64,000 nucleotides of DNA, from NCBI GenBank assembly GCA_024509875.1, contig JAMPIV010009905.1:5001-69000 (forward strand). The letters run 5' to 3'. Shown one piece after another: positions 33,726 to 46,032 of the stretch. Below the pieces are notes generated by a model that saw nothing but the letters and a program-made list of their open reading frames with translations, did no database searches and was not told the origin of the DNA. Source of the DNA: Oreohelix idahoensis. Taxonomy: Eukaryota; Mollusca; Gastropoda; Stylommatophora; Oreohelicidae. The position numbers were made by a program, and so were the translations under genes. Within the stretch, counting starts at the first letter, position 1. Each line of letters starts with the position of its first letter.

Positions 33726-34855
33726 TGTAACGAACAGTTTTAGTGTAAGGGGAAGTAAACTGGAGTATGTCAGTAGTTGAAATAGATTTTGAGTTATAGC
33801 ACTTAGTTGCTTGTTAGCTATCGAATTATTTAGAGAGTATCTCGTGATAGTTTCGAGAGACAGATTACAGACAGCGTGAAAAGCGCTGATATATTTATTC
33901 TGTAATGTTTGAGCGGAGTGAGAATAGCTCGCGGCTAGGAGCAGATGATTGATTGACTGAGTTGTGTTGACCGTGAGGAAGTCTCGTGTCTGCTTTTGAG
34001 CGGGACGAGTGTGTTATCTAGGGAGAGTGTTCCGGGCGTTTTGACCGGGTAGGAAGACAGTGTTTTTGGGAAGTGTGAAATGCCTGTACAGTGCTGAATT
34101 TAAAATGTCGACGGATTTTTCGCTGTGGGTACAGCGTAGTATGAAACTGCAGTTTTGATTATTGTGGAAATGTTTATAACTGCAGTGTGCAGTCTTTAAA
34201 GGCCATTATCTCCTGTGTGAGGAGTCTTGATTAATAAGAGTACTTTAGGCCATGAATCATTAGCTCCTGTGAGAGGATTGTTATTGAGGATTCTTTATAG
34301 CGCTGAGTTTAATAAGAGTACTTTAGGCCATGAATCATGATATCATTGTAGCTGCCGAGTGCGCAGTTATTATGTGGTACTTTATATCTTGTGTTGTGCT
34401 GTGAACGGTATTCTATGTGTATTTCATCAATGTGTTGTGACGTGAATAAACCCATATGAAATGTCATCAGTCGTTTACAACCATCCATGACTCTTGTGTA
34501 CGTACCTGTGGTGTAAACGACTAAACCAACACACGCACTTAATATTACAAGTGTGACAGGGAACTTAACACGTATTTAGAAATAGCCCCGGAGTGGGCGT
34601 GGTCTATCTGTATCGAGAACTTGTGCATCGCTTACCAGTAGACTTCTACAGTGTTTGCCTGTGTGGCGTATATGTATGTATCAAATGTAGACATTACCAG
34701 ATCCACAACACAGCAGCAACGTTAGCAGATAATCAATAAGACACCCTTACCGTATTCACCAAACAATACGTTATCAGTGAAGCCCCATGACGTTTCACAA
34801 GACTTACGGCCATGACCTCCCGGGGTTTTCACTTCAATTTTACGGGGGTGTAACA
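33726..34855 (+). repeat. Element B LTR1 (1130 bp)
   Basis: Collinear with LTR2 and LTR3 except for two differences. It has one fewer 78-bp repeat unit, and its last 110 bp or so (about 34753-34845) differs in sequence from the matching part of the other two. An AATAAA word (GTGAATAAACCC near 34445) could be the polyadenylation signal. Confidence 0.9.
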
Positions 34856-35709
34856 GTGGTGTGCTAGTTTTATAGGATCAGACACCCGCGAAATTCGCGT
34901 GATATTAATTCACAAGTGTTAGCGTGTAGCCTGAGTGGCGATAGTATATGAAAGACAGACATCACATTTGAGAGCTGTATCCAGGCCCAAGAAAAACTTA
35001 TTCAGTATCAGTTAAACTGGGAACTGTTAACTCAAGTCGCAAGTCGCAACTCGCAAGTCAAGAAATTTATTACTCAAGATTATGAGATGTCATGATATAC
35101 AGTGGCGTCTGTATACCAGTACAAGTAATCATCTGGCAGTATGAACGAGCGGTGTACCTCCTTTCAACGAAATTGACAGACGGTGACCCATTTCCTGCTT
35201 TCCTGTGCGGTGTGTTAGCACGTAGCGTGCTGAATCGAGGACCTGAGCGGAATCAAGGTGTCAAGTTCCAATGCCTTTCTGTTGTCGATTGTTTTACCAT
35301 TGAACTTTGTGATATCCAGGGTGTTAACGGAAAGGAACAGAAGAGTTTTCATTCAAGATAAGTGATTATGTTTGTGATGTGAACTGTGTCACCTTAACTA
35401 TGTCAACGAGCCTTCCTGTGCTTTGCATCTCCTATACTGTTGAAATCTGTTGTTTTTGTTGTCTAATTCTATATAGACATATTATTAGGATTTAGTATTG
35501 ATGCTAAGTATTGATGGTTGTATGATATATGTTGACTTCCCTCAGATGGAAGAGGAATTGATGATACAAAGTTATGAATAATATTTTTGGTATACATACT
35601 GAACTGTGTGAAATGGAAGGGTAATTGTCAGAACTTCTTGAAACATAAACTTGCGACATTAATAATTATATTGATATAGATATATAGTTAACTGAGTGAT
35701 TGAATCACC
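34856..35709 (+). other. Element B leader, unit 1
   Basis: Starts GTGGTGTGCTAG right after LTR1; TGGTGTGCTAG is a possible primer-binding start. The 89-codon open stretch at 35092-35361 is not conserved in frame in unit 2 (a one-base T-run difference), so it is probably non-coding leader. Confidence 0.6.
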
Positions 35710-37598
35710 ATGGATTTTGATAATAATCCTGCAGATATAAGGCCTATGTTGGAGAGTGCATTGTTAATAGGTAGAGATGAAAAGGGATTGAGAGGTCCAA
35801 GACTTGGAGTATGGATCATGGACGATTTGTTGGTTAATGTGTCAGTATCCCTAAAGTTATTTGCTGAACATAACTTTAAGCTTCTTTGTAATTCAATAAT
35901 GGCTAAGGATTTGATTGATTTGTTACAGCACCTTCGTGTGTTTTTTGAAACAGTATATTGAGCTTGAGCACGGACATGTAGTTCAAAGGATATTCAAAAT
36001 AATCCACAACGGTAATCCTGATGAGCAGAAAAAGGAATTAGGAAATGAGAATCAATAAAAAATCAACAAACAAAATGCTCTACAGGAAAGAGCCAATTTT
36101 CTACAGGATATTGCCGAAAAGAAGGAATTAAGAGAAACAGTGTCGAGACTAACACATGATCTAGATAAGTCAAACACGGAACTTACTAAAGTGCAAGCGG
36201 CGTTAGATGCTGCATTGGGCAAAATCAAAGATTTGGAAGATCAAGTGCATTATAGAGATGGTGAAGTAAGTGATCTCAAGCAACAACTTCAGGAAAACAA
36301 AGAGAGGTGTAGTAAATTGGAAGCTGAGACAACTGACCGTGATAGGTCGTATACAAACACACTTCTTGATTTGTTGAATAAAGTAAATTCTGGTATTGAA
36401 GAAGAGAATTATACTGTATTTCCAAATGAAGTTGAAGAACTAATGAATGATGAGGATAGTGAGAATGAAACACGACAACTAAGTGTAAATGAAGAAAAGG
36501 ATGAGAAAGACAAATTAGAAGAGTTAACGACTGAGAGAGAGAAGATGATTAAGATTGAGAGATTGTTAACAGGGGAGAGAAGTAAAGTTTTGACATTTGA
36601 CAAATTAAATAGGAAATTAAGTGAAGAAATTTCACAAAAAAATGTTGAAATTGCAGAAAGTACAAAAAGGGTAGAGGGTCTACTCGATGTTATTTTAAAC
36701 AGCGGAATATGGTCTACTGTCAATGTTGACAATACTAGACAGAAAGTTGTTTGCCAACAGGTTAAAAAGATCCAGCCCTATACAATCTTTGCGGATAGAA
36801 AGGTTAAATGTAATGAACAAATATCTTTTCGGGGAAAATATAACTTTCGAAGATCTTTTGATTCTGCTTCCAATAGCAACGAATCTTGGCGGAAGTGTAA
36901 TAGAGAGAATGATAAGGTAACAGTCAGTCCTGAGAGATTTCAAGCTAAAAGCCTAAAGATTAAACGAGTAACTGATTTTGGAAGTTCTCAGAAGATGATA
37001 GCAAGGGATAAAGTTATAAGTAGTGGTTCCAAGGATGAAACCCATTATAGGCGTAACGATAAAGATACTTATAGATCTGCAGATGATACTGCAAACAAGC
37101 ATATTGTCAAAGAAAAGAATGGGAAAAGTTTTTGTAGGAGAGATGTTTCTAAGGTTAGAAAGTACCAAGGAAATTCATATGATAATAATTTTCCTTCTCA
37201 GAGAGATAAGAGACAAGTTAATGTATCTCAACAGTTTAATTCTCAGAATTTTGAAAATAATGGTACAGACAAATACAAGAAGAGTTTTCAATCGTGCAAT
37301 AATTTTTCTGACAGATTTTTTTGTGCGGAGTAGAAACGTTAATCATAACAAGCCTAACTGGGATTATAGACATAATAATAGTCTCAAACAAAGAGGAAAT
37401 GATGATAAATATTTTGATCGAACGACGAATAAGTGCAATTATGCTAATTTTGCTCGACATGAGCCTAGAAGCATTGTTATTAAGCAAAGTAGCAATGATA
37501 ATGATGTCACAAATACTACTGCTTGTTATGTTTCTGATTTTGAAAGAGCAGCACGCTGTTGTGAACTTAAAGGAAGAGTCGATGACAGCGTGGGGTGA
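35710..37598 (+). pseudogene. Element B coiled-coil ORF, unit 1 copy (broken)
   Basis: Starts at the ATG at 35710 (MDFDNNPADIRPML). Compared with unit 2 it has an extra T near 35941-35947, a TAA at 36056-36058 where unit 2 has TTA, and an extra T in the run near 37315-37321. The N-terminal 80 residues are intact here but frameshifted in unit 2, so each unit is broken in a different place. The protein is described under the unit 2 copy. Two of the three lesions are homopolymer length changes, which may be sequencing error. Confidence 0.8.
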
Positions 37599-39831
37599 CC
37601 AGATTTCCACACGAACCACAGTGCGGGGTAATTGTTTGTTTAACCTCTCCGTTGTTCGTAGTAAATTTCACCATTCATTAAAATGGAATTTTCATTTGTA
37701 TTTTTTTGAACAGAGGCGACTTCTTGATATGGGTCAGCGCTCCTGTTTACGTTAACGGCTGTTTACGGTAGCGGCAAGAATATAGGTCAACATTGTGCCC
37801 GAGCGAGTGTTTTCTCAAGCAGAACATATCAGCGTGCTAACCATGATTCGACGTTTTACCCCTAGTGTTTATGAGATGTCGGCAAGACCTATGGAGATTT
37901 TTGTTTGCGTTTGATTTTTTGTTTTGTTTGTTTATTAGGACAGTAGATGTTAATGTATTCTATTGCATAGATCATTATAGGTTGTTATATTATGATCATC
38001 ATCTTTACGCATCATTTGATGTCTATTGTTTTTCTTGATATGTATGACTGTTTTAATTATAAATTAGTTCATTTCGATGCTATTTTTATACTATTGTGTT
38101 TTGGATAATATGTAGTGTGTTAGATGGTAGTGACGTGTTGTTTACTATTCATGAATGCAATGAGCAGATTTATATTTAACCTTACTGGTTACAAACTTAT
38201 GCCTATTTTTTATACTCTGGTGTAGAACTTGCAGTTTTTTTTGGTATTTGTTTTACAGATGTGTGTTGGGTAGAATAGTTTTGTACATGATGAGTTTGTT
38301 AGCCCTATGCACATACTCATTAGTTGTAATGTTACAATAATTATTTTTAATATATCAGATGGAGATAAATATAAATTTATAACTGAATAACACTATAGCT
38401 AAGCTGAACGTGATTGTCAGCCGGAAATATTTAAAAGTTTAAATTGAACTGTATAGAGAAAATTAACAGCGGTTGCTGATATTGTTATTGGATTGAGAAA
38501 TCTAGAGATCTGATTTAAGCACTTGCTTAACATACATTACGTTGTTTTCATGTATTTGCAAACCTGTATGTTGGTAATAGTGTGTTTTTTCTATGTGTTT
38601 CTTTGTGATGTATTTTTGAAAAATTTACACGTGTTGTTTCGTGTTTGCTTAGATGCAGGAATTGTTATATGTCTCTCATTTTGCTAAAGCTAGTTTTTTG
38701 TTAATTTGTTAATTATAGATTTGAATTAATTAAATTAAAATACTATTTTTATGTAACTTAGCATTACGAAATATTTTTGTACTGTATTTTTTGGAAAATA
38801 TTTTTATTTTCCCAGACATTGTAATTTTTTATTTTTGGTTTTGTATATGCCTAGCGTTTGACTATGTGCTATGTTTGATATGTAGAGTAATGTTAGTTCT
38901 TTAAAGAAAGTTTTTTGTTTGTTTTTGGATGTTATGTTGTATTAGCGCTTGATTATGCGTTGGTCTTGTAGCAATGCTATCACTTTTTTGTGTGGTGTCG
39001 ATAATTTATTGTTGATTATGTATAACTTGTATAACTTGTTTAAATTACTGATTATGTTTTGTTTAGTTATAAACTATTTTTTGTAGTATTAGTATAGGAA
39101 TACTTTGTTATTTTCTTTTGTGCTTTTCGATCGTGTTTGTATGTATTTTGAAATACGTTGTTGATCTAAATACTTCTTTGTATACATTTTTATCAACGAT
39201 CTCTATATTCATACCTTTTGCTTTCTATCTGTCTCTGTTGATTATCCTTCATTCCATTCCTTCTTTTCTATTGTCTTTTCAGTATGGTTTCATATTTTGT
39301 TTACATTTCGTGCTTTATTTACGTTTCACTTCATTTTTCTTGTATACTTCTTCTTTCGCTTCTTAAACTTTCATTCTATGTATTGTTACTTTAATGGTAT
39401 AACTTAATATAGTGTAGCTACTTGTGATATTTGTAATTATTTTACATATAACAAATTGTTTGAATGTAATATTATTGTTTTTTCCTCATATTCTGATTTC
39501 ATACTTACCTTTATTACGGATCATTTTTTCGTTTGCTTGATCTTGTCTTTTCTTGTACTATCGGTTGTTTCCTATTTAGTTGTGCTGTATTCACTTAACT
39601 TGGTTTTGTAATACATTATTTTTGGTATGCTTAGTTGATTACATTGGATACTTCATTTTTACATTTCACTTAATGCTTATATTTTGTAGATGTCTTATCT
39701 TAACTTAACTTAAAGTAATTCTTATACGCATATGTTAGAGTTTCATTGTCCTCTTAATTTTTTTGGTTTTGGGGAATGTATTTGTCAAAAAATTGATAGA
39801 ATCAATTTTTTTCTCTGGGGGTGAGGTAAGA
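37599..39831 (+). other. Element B 3' non-coding half, unit 1
   Basis: About 2.2 kb, strikingly T-rich on the plus strand, with no conserved ORF. It is nearly identical to 43800-46032. It ends in the purine-rich tract before LTR2. Confidence 0.8.
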
Positions 39832-41056
39832 TGTAACGAACAGTTTTAGTGTAAGGGGAAGTAAACTGGAGTATGTCAGTAGTTGAAATAGATTTTGAGT
39901 TATAGCACTTAGTTGCTTGTTAGCTATCGAATTATTTAGAGAGTATCTCGTGATAGTTTCGAGAGACAGATTACAGACAGCGTGAAAAGCGCTGATATAT
40001 TTATTCTGTAATGTTTGAGCGGAGTGAGAATAGCTCGCGGCTAGGAGCAGATGATTGATTGACTGAGTTGTGTTGACCGTGAGGAAGTCTCGTGTCTGCT
40101 TTTGAGCGGGACGAGTGTGTTATCTAGGGAGAGTGTTCCGGGCGTTTTGACCGGGTAGGAAGACAGTGTTTTTGGGAAGTGTGAAATGCCTGTACAGTGC
40201 TGAATTTAAAATGTCGACGGATTTTTCGCTGTGGGTACAGCGTAGTATGAAACTGCAGTTTTGATTATTGTGGAAATGTTTATAACTGCAGTGTGCAGTC
40301 TTTAAAGGCCATTATCTCCTGTGTGAGGAGTCTTGATTAATAAGAGTACTTTAGGCCATGAATCATTAGCTCCTGTGAGAGGATTGTTATTGAGGATTCT
40401 TTATAGCGCTGAGTTTAATAAGAGTACTTTAGGCCATGAATCATTAGCTCCTGTGAGAGGATTGTTATTGAGGATTCTTTATAGCGCTGAGTTTAATAAG
40501 AGTACTTTAGGCCATGATCATGATATCATTGTAGCTGCCGAGTGCGCAGTTATTATGTGGTACTTTATATCTTGTGTTGTGCTGTGAACGGTATTCTATG
40601 TGTATTTCATCAATGTGTTGTGACGTGAATAAACCCATATGAAATGTCATCAGTCGTTTACAACCATCCATGACTCTTGTGTACGTACCTGTGGTGTAAA
40701 CGACTAAACCAACACACGCACTTAATATTACAAGTGTGACAGGGAACTTAACACGTATTTAGAAATAGCCCCGGAGTGGGCGTGGTCTATCTGTATCGAG
40801 AACTTGTGCATCGCTTACCAGTAGACTTCTACAGTGTTTGCCTGTGTGGCGTATATGTATGTATCAAATGTAGACATTACCAGATCCACAACACAGCAGC
40901 AACGTTAGCAGATAATCAATAAGACACCCTTACCGTACCATACACCAATCCTTTGTATCAGTTTCAGTGACAGCCATGATTGACTTTCACGTGCTTGACG
41001 GAGGTACACAGTAATGACCTCCCGGATTTTCCTATTATCTTTAGGGGGGTGTAACA
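39832..41056 (+). repeat. Element B LTR2 (1225 bp)
   Basis: Shared between the two internal units. It is nearly identical to LTR3, including the U5 end, and is preceded by the purine-rich GGGGGTGAGGTAAGA. Confidence 0.92.
40342..40515 (+). repeat. 78-bp tandem repeat inside the element B LTR
   Basis: The unit starts AATAAGAGTACTTTAGGCC and ends GCTGAGTTT. There are two full units plus a partial one here and in LTR3 (about 46541-46727), but one full plus a partial one in LTR1 (about 34228-34335). 78 is a multiple of three, so chance ORFs run through it; I do not consider them genes. Confidence 0.9.
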
Positions 41057-41910
41057 GTGGTGTGCTAGTTTTATAGGATCAGACACCCGCGAAATTCGCG
41101 TGATATTAATTCACAAGTGTTAGCGTGTAGCCTGAGTGGCGATAGTATATGAAAGACAGACATCACATTTGAGAGCTGTATCCAGGCCCAAGAAAAACTT
41201 ATTCAGTATCAGTTAAACTGGGAACTGTTAACTCAAGTCGCAAGTCGCAACTCGCAAGTCAAGAAATTTATTACTCAAGATTATGAGATGTCATGATATA
41301 CAGTGGCGTCTGTATACCAGTACAAGTAATCATCTGGCAGTATGAACGAGCGGTGTACCTCCTTTCAACGAAATTGACAGACGGTGACCCATTTCCTGCT
41401 TTCCTGTGCGGTGTGTTAGCACGTAGCGTGCTGAATCGAGGACCTGAGCGGAATCGAGGTGTCAAGTTCCAATGCCTTTCTGTTGTCGATTGTTTACCAT
41501 TGAACTTTGTGATATCCAGGGTGTTAACGGAAAGGAACAGAAGAGTTTTCATTCAAGATAAGTGATTATGTTTGTGATGTGAACTGTGTCGCCTTAACTA
41601 TGTCAACGAGCCTTCCTGTGCTTTGCATCTCCTATACTGTTGAAATCTGTTGTTTTTGTTGTCTAATTCTATATAGACATATTATTAGGATTTAGTATTG
41701 ATGCTAAGTATTGATGGTTGTATGATATATGTTGACTTCCCTCAGATGGAAGAGGAATTGATGATACAAAGTTTATGAATAATATTTTTGGTATACATAC
41801 TGAACTGTGTGAAATGGAAGGGTAATTGTCAGAACTTCTTGAAACATAAACTTGCGACATTAATAATTATATTGATATAGATATATAGTTAACTGAGTGA
41901 TTGAATCACC
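41057..41910 (+). other. Element B leader, unit 2
   Basis: Near-identical copy of 34856-35709, with small indels. The short ORFs here do not keep frame between copies. Confidence 0.6.
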
Positions 41911-43799
41911 ATGGATTTTGATAATAATCCTGCAGATATAAGGCCTATGTTGGAAAGTGCATTGTTAATAGGTAGAGATGAAAAGGGGGATTGAGAGGTC
42001 CAAGACTTGGAGTATGGATCATGGACGATTTGTTGGTTAATGTGTCAGTATCCCTAAAGTTATTTGCTGAACATAACTTTAAGCTTCTTTGTAATTCAAT
42101 AATGGCTAAGGATTTGATTGATTTGTTACAGCACCTTCGTGTGTTTTTGAAACAGTATATTGAGCTTGAGCACGGACATGTAGTTCAAAGGATATTCAAA
42201 ATAATCCACAACGGTAATCCTGATGAGCAGAAAAAGGAATTAGGAAATGAGAATCAATTAAAAATCAACAAACAAAATGCTCTACAGGAAAGAGCCAATT
42301 TTCTACAGGATATTGCCGAAAAGAAGGAATTAAGAGAAACAGTGTCGAGACTAACACATGATCTAGATAAGTCAAACACGGAACTTACTAAAGTGCAAGC
42401 GGCGTTAGATGCTGCATTGGGCAAAATCAAAGATTTGGAAGATCAAGTGCATTATAGAGATGGTGAAGTAAGTGATCTCAAGCAACAACTTCAGGAAAAC
42501 AAAGAGAGGTGTAGTAAATTGGAAGCTGAGACAACTGACCGTGATAGGTCGTATACAAACACACTTCTTGATTTGTTGAATAAAGTAAATTCTGGTATTG
42601 AAGAAGAGAATTATACTGTATTTCCAAATGAAGTTGAAGAACTAATGAATGATGAGGATAGTGAGAATGAAACACGACAACTAAGTGTAAATGAAGAAAA
42701 GGATGAGAAAGACAAATTAGAAGAGTTAACGACTGAGAGAGAGAAGATGATTAAGATTGAGAGATTGTTAACAGGGGAGAGAAGTAAAGTTTTGACATTT
42801 GACAAATTAAATAGGAAATTAAGTGAAGAAATTTCACAAAAAAATGTTGAAATTGCAGAAAGTACAAAAAGGGTAGAGGGTCTACTCGATGTTATTTTAA
42901 ACAGCGGAATATGGTCTACTGTCAATGTTGACAATACTAGACAGAAAGTTGTTTGCCAACAGGTTAAAAAGATCCAGCCCTATACAATCTTTGCGGATAG
43001 AAAGGTTAAATGTAATGAACAAATATCTTTTCGGGGAAAATATAACTTTCGAAGATCTTTTGATTCTGCTTCCAATAGCAACGAATCTTGGCGGAAGTGT
43101 AATAGAGAGAATGATAAGGTAACAGTCAGTCCTGAGAGATTTCAAGCTAAAAGCCTAAAGATTAAACGAGTAACTGATTTTGGAAGTTCTCAGAAGATGA
43201 TAGCAAGGGATAAAGTTATAAGTAGTGGTTCCAAGGATGAAACCCATTATAGGCGTAACGATAAAGATACTTATAGATCTGCAGATGATACTGCAAACAA
43301 GCATATTGTCAAAGAAAAGAATGGGAAAAGTTTTTGTAGGAGAGATGTTTCTAAGGTTAGAAAGTACCAAGGAAATTCATATGATAATAATTTTCCTTCT
43401 CAGAGAGATAAGAGACAAGTTAATGTATCTCAACAGTTTAATTCTCAGAATTTTGAAAATAATGGTACAGACAAATACAAGAAGAGTTTTCAATCGTGCA
43501 ATAATTTTTCTGACAGATTTTTTGTGCGGAGTAGAAACGTTAATCATAACAAGCCTAACTGGGATTATAGACATAATAATAGTCTCAAACAAAGAGGAAA
43601 TGATGATAAATATTTTGATCGAACGACGAATAAGTGCAATTATGCTAATTTTGCTCGACATGAGCCTAGAAGCATTGTTATTAAGCAAAGTAGCAATGAT
43701 AATGATGTCACAAATACTACTGCTTGTTATGTTTCTGATTTTGAAAGAGCAGCACGCTGTTGTGAACTTAAAGGAAGAGTCGATGACAGCGTGGGGTGA
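41911..43799 (+). pseudogene. Element B coiled-coil ORF, unit 2 copy (Gag-like candidate)
   Basis: The natural start is the ATG at 41911. Two extra G in the run near 41985 shift the frame, and the main frame is open from 41991 to 43799 (602 residues). N-terminal part: globular-looking (GVWIMDDLLVNVSVSLKLF). Next: heptad-rich coiled coil (TVSRLTHDLDKSNTELTKVQAAL and LKQQLQENKERCSKLEAE), an acidic stretch (ELMNDEDSENETRQ) and a second coiled-coil segment. The C-terminal 250 residues are basic and rich in Asn, Arg, Lys and Ser. No zinc knuckle, protease or polymerase motif is visible. Its position directly after the leader, and a basic tail that could bind RNA, make Gag the natural guess, but I do not recognise the family. 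Confidence 0.75.
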
Positions 43800-46032
43800 C
43801 CAGATTTCCACACGAACCACAGTGCGGGGTAATTGTTTGTTTAACCTCTCCGTTGTTCGTAGTAAATTTCACCATTCATTAAAATGGAATTTTCATTTGT
43901 ATTTTTTGAACAGAGGCGACTTCTTGATATGGGTCAGCGCTCCTGTTTACGTTAACGGCTGTTTACGGTAGCGACAAGAATATAGGCCAAGATTGTGCCC
44001 GAGTGAGTGTTTTCTCAAGCAGAACATATCAGCGTGCTAACCATGATTCGACGTTTTACCCCTAGTGTTTATGAGATGTCGGCAAGACCTATGGAGATTT
44101 TTGTTTGCGTTTGATTTTTTGTTTTGTTTGTTTATTAGGACAGAAGATGTTAATGTATTCTATTGCATAGATCATTATAGGTTGTTATATTATGATCATC
44201 ATCTTTACGCATCATTTGATGTCTATTGTTTTTTCTTGATATGTATGACTGTTTTGATTATAAATTAGTTCATTTCGATGCTATTTTTATACTATTGTGT
44301 TTTGGATAATATGTAGTGTGTTAGATGGTAGTGACGTGTTGTTTACTATTCATGAATGCAATGAGCAGATTTATATTTAACCTTACTGGTTACAAACTTA
44401 TGCCTATTTTTTATACTCTGGTGTAGAACTTGCAGTTTTTTTTTTGGTATTTGTTTTACAGATGTGTTGGGTAGAATAGTTTTGTACATGATGAGTTTGT
44501 TAGCCCTATGCACATACTCATTAGTTGTAATGTTACAATAATTATTTTTAATATATCAGATGGAGATAAATATAAATTTATAACTGAATAACACTATAGC
44601 TAAGCTGAACGTGATTGTCAGCCGGAAATATTTAAAAGTTTAAATTGAACTGTATAGAGAAAATTAACAGCGGTTGCTGATATTGTTATTGGATTGAGAA
44701 ATCTAGAGATCTGATTTAAGCACTTGCTTAACATACATTACGTTATTTTCATGTATTTGCAAACCTGTATGTTGGTAATAGTGTGTTTTTCTATGTGTTT
44801 CTTTGTGATGTATTTTTGAAAAATTTACACGTGTTGTTTCGTGTTTGCTTAGATGCAGGAATTGTTATATGTTTCTCATTTTGCTAAAGCTAGTTTTTTG
44901 TTAATTTGTTAATTATAGATTTGAATTAATTAAATTAAAATACTATTTTTATGTAACTTAGCATTACGAAATATTTTTGTACTGTATTTTTTGGAAAATA
45001 TTTTTATTTTCCCAGACATTGTAATTTTTTATTTTTGGTTTTGTATATGCCTAGCGTTTGACTATGTGCTATGTCTGATATGTAGAGTAATGTTAGTTCT
45101 TTAAAGAAAGTTTTTTGTTTGTTTTTGGATGTTATGTTGTATTAGCGCTTGATTATGCGTTGGTCTTGTAGCAATGCTATCACTTTTTTGTGTGGTGTCG
45201 ATAATTTATTGTTGATTATGTATAACTTGTATAACTTGTTTAAATTACTGATTATGTTTTGTTTAGTTATAAACTATTTTTTTTTGTGGTATTAGTATAG
45301 GAATACTTTGTTATTTCTTTTTTGTGCTTTTCGATCGTGTTTGTATGTATTTTGAAATACGTTGTTGATCTAAAAATACTTCTTTGTATACTTTTTTATC
45401 AACGTTTTCTATATTCATACCTTTTGCTTTCTATCTGTCTGTTGATTATTCTTCATTCATTCCTTCTTTTCTATTGTCTTTTCAGTATGGTTTCATATTT
45501 TGTTTACATTTCGTGCTTTATTTACGTTTCACTTCATTTTTTCTTGTATACTTCTTCTTTCGCTTCTTAAACTTTCATTCTATGTATTGTTACTTTAATG
45601 GTATAACTTAATATAGTGTAACTACTTGTGATATTTGTAATTATTTTACATATAACAAATTGTTTGAATGTAATATTATTGTTTTTTTCCTCATATTCTG
45701 ATTTCATACTTACCTTTATTACGGATCATTTTTTCGTTTGCTTGATCTTGTCTTTTCTTGTACTATCGGTTGTTTCCTATTTAGTTGTGCTGTATTCACT
45801 TAACTTGGTTTTGTAATACATTATTTTTGGTATGCTTAGTTGATTACATTGGATACTTCATTTTTACATTTCACTTAATGCTTATATTTTGTAGATGTCT
45901 TATTTTAACTTAACTTAAAGTAATTCTTAGACACATATGTTAGAGATTCATTGTCCTTTTAATTTTTTTTTGGGGATGTATTTGTTAAAAAATTGATAGA
46001 ATCAATTTTTTTTCTCTGGGGGTGAGGTAAGA
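43800..46032 (+). other. Element B 3' non-coding half, unit 2
   Basis: T-rich on the plus strand, no conserved ORF, near-identical to 37599-39831. Short frames such as 45628-45816 are hydrophobic only because of the T content. Confidence 0.8.

Noticed and set aside
35092..35361. 89-codon ORF in the element B leader
   Set aside because: Unit 2 changes frame in the middle through a T-run difference, so the protein is not preserved.
40333..40587. Protein with repeated NKSTLGHESLAPVRG units
   Set aside because: It is a translation of the 78-bp LTR repeat, in frame only because 78 is divisible by three.
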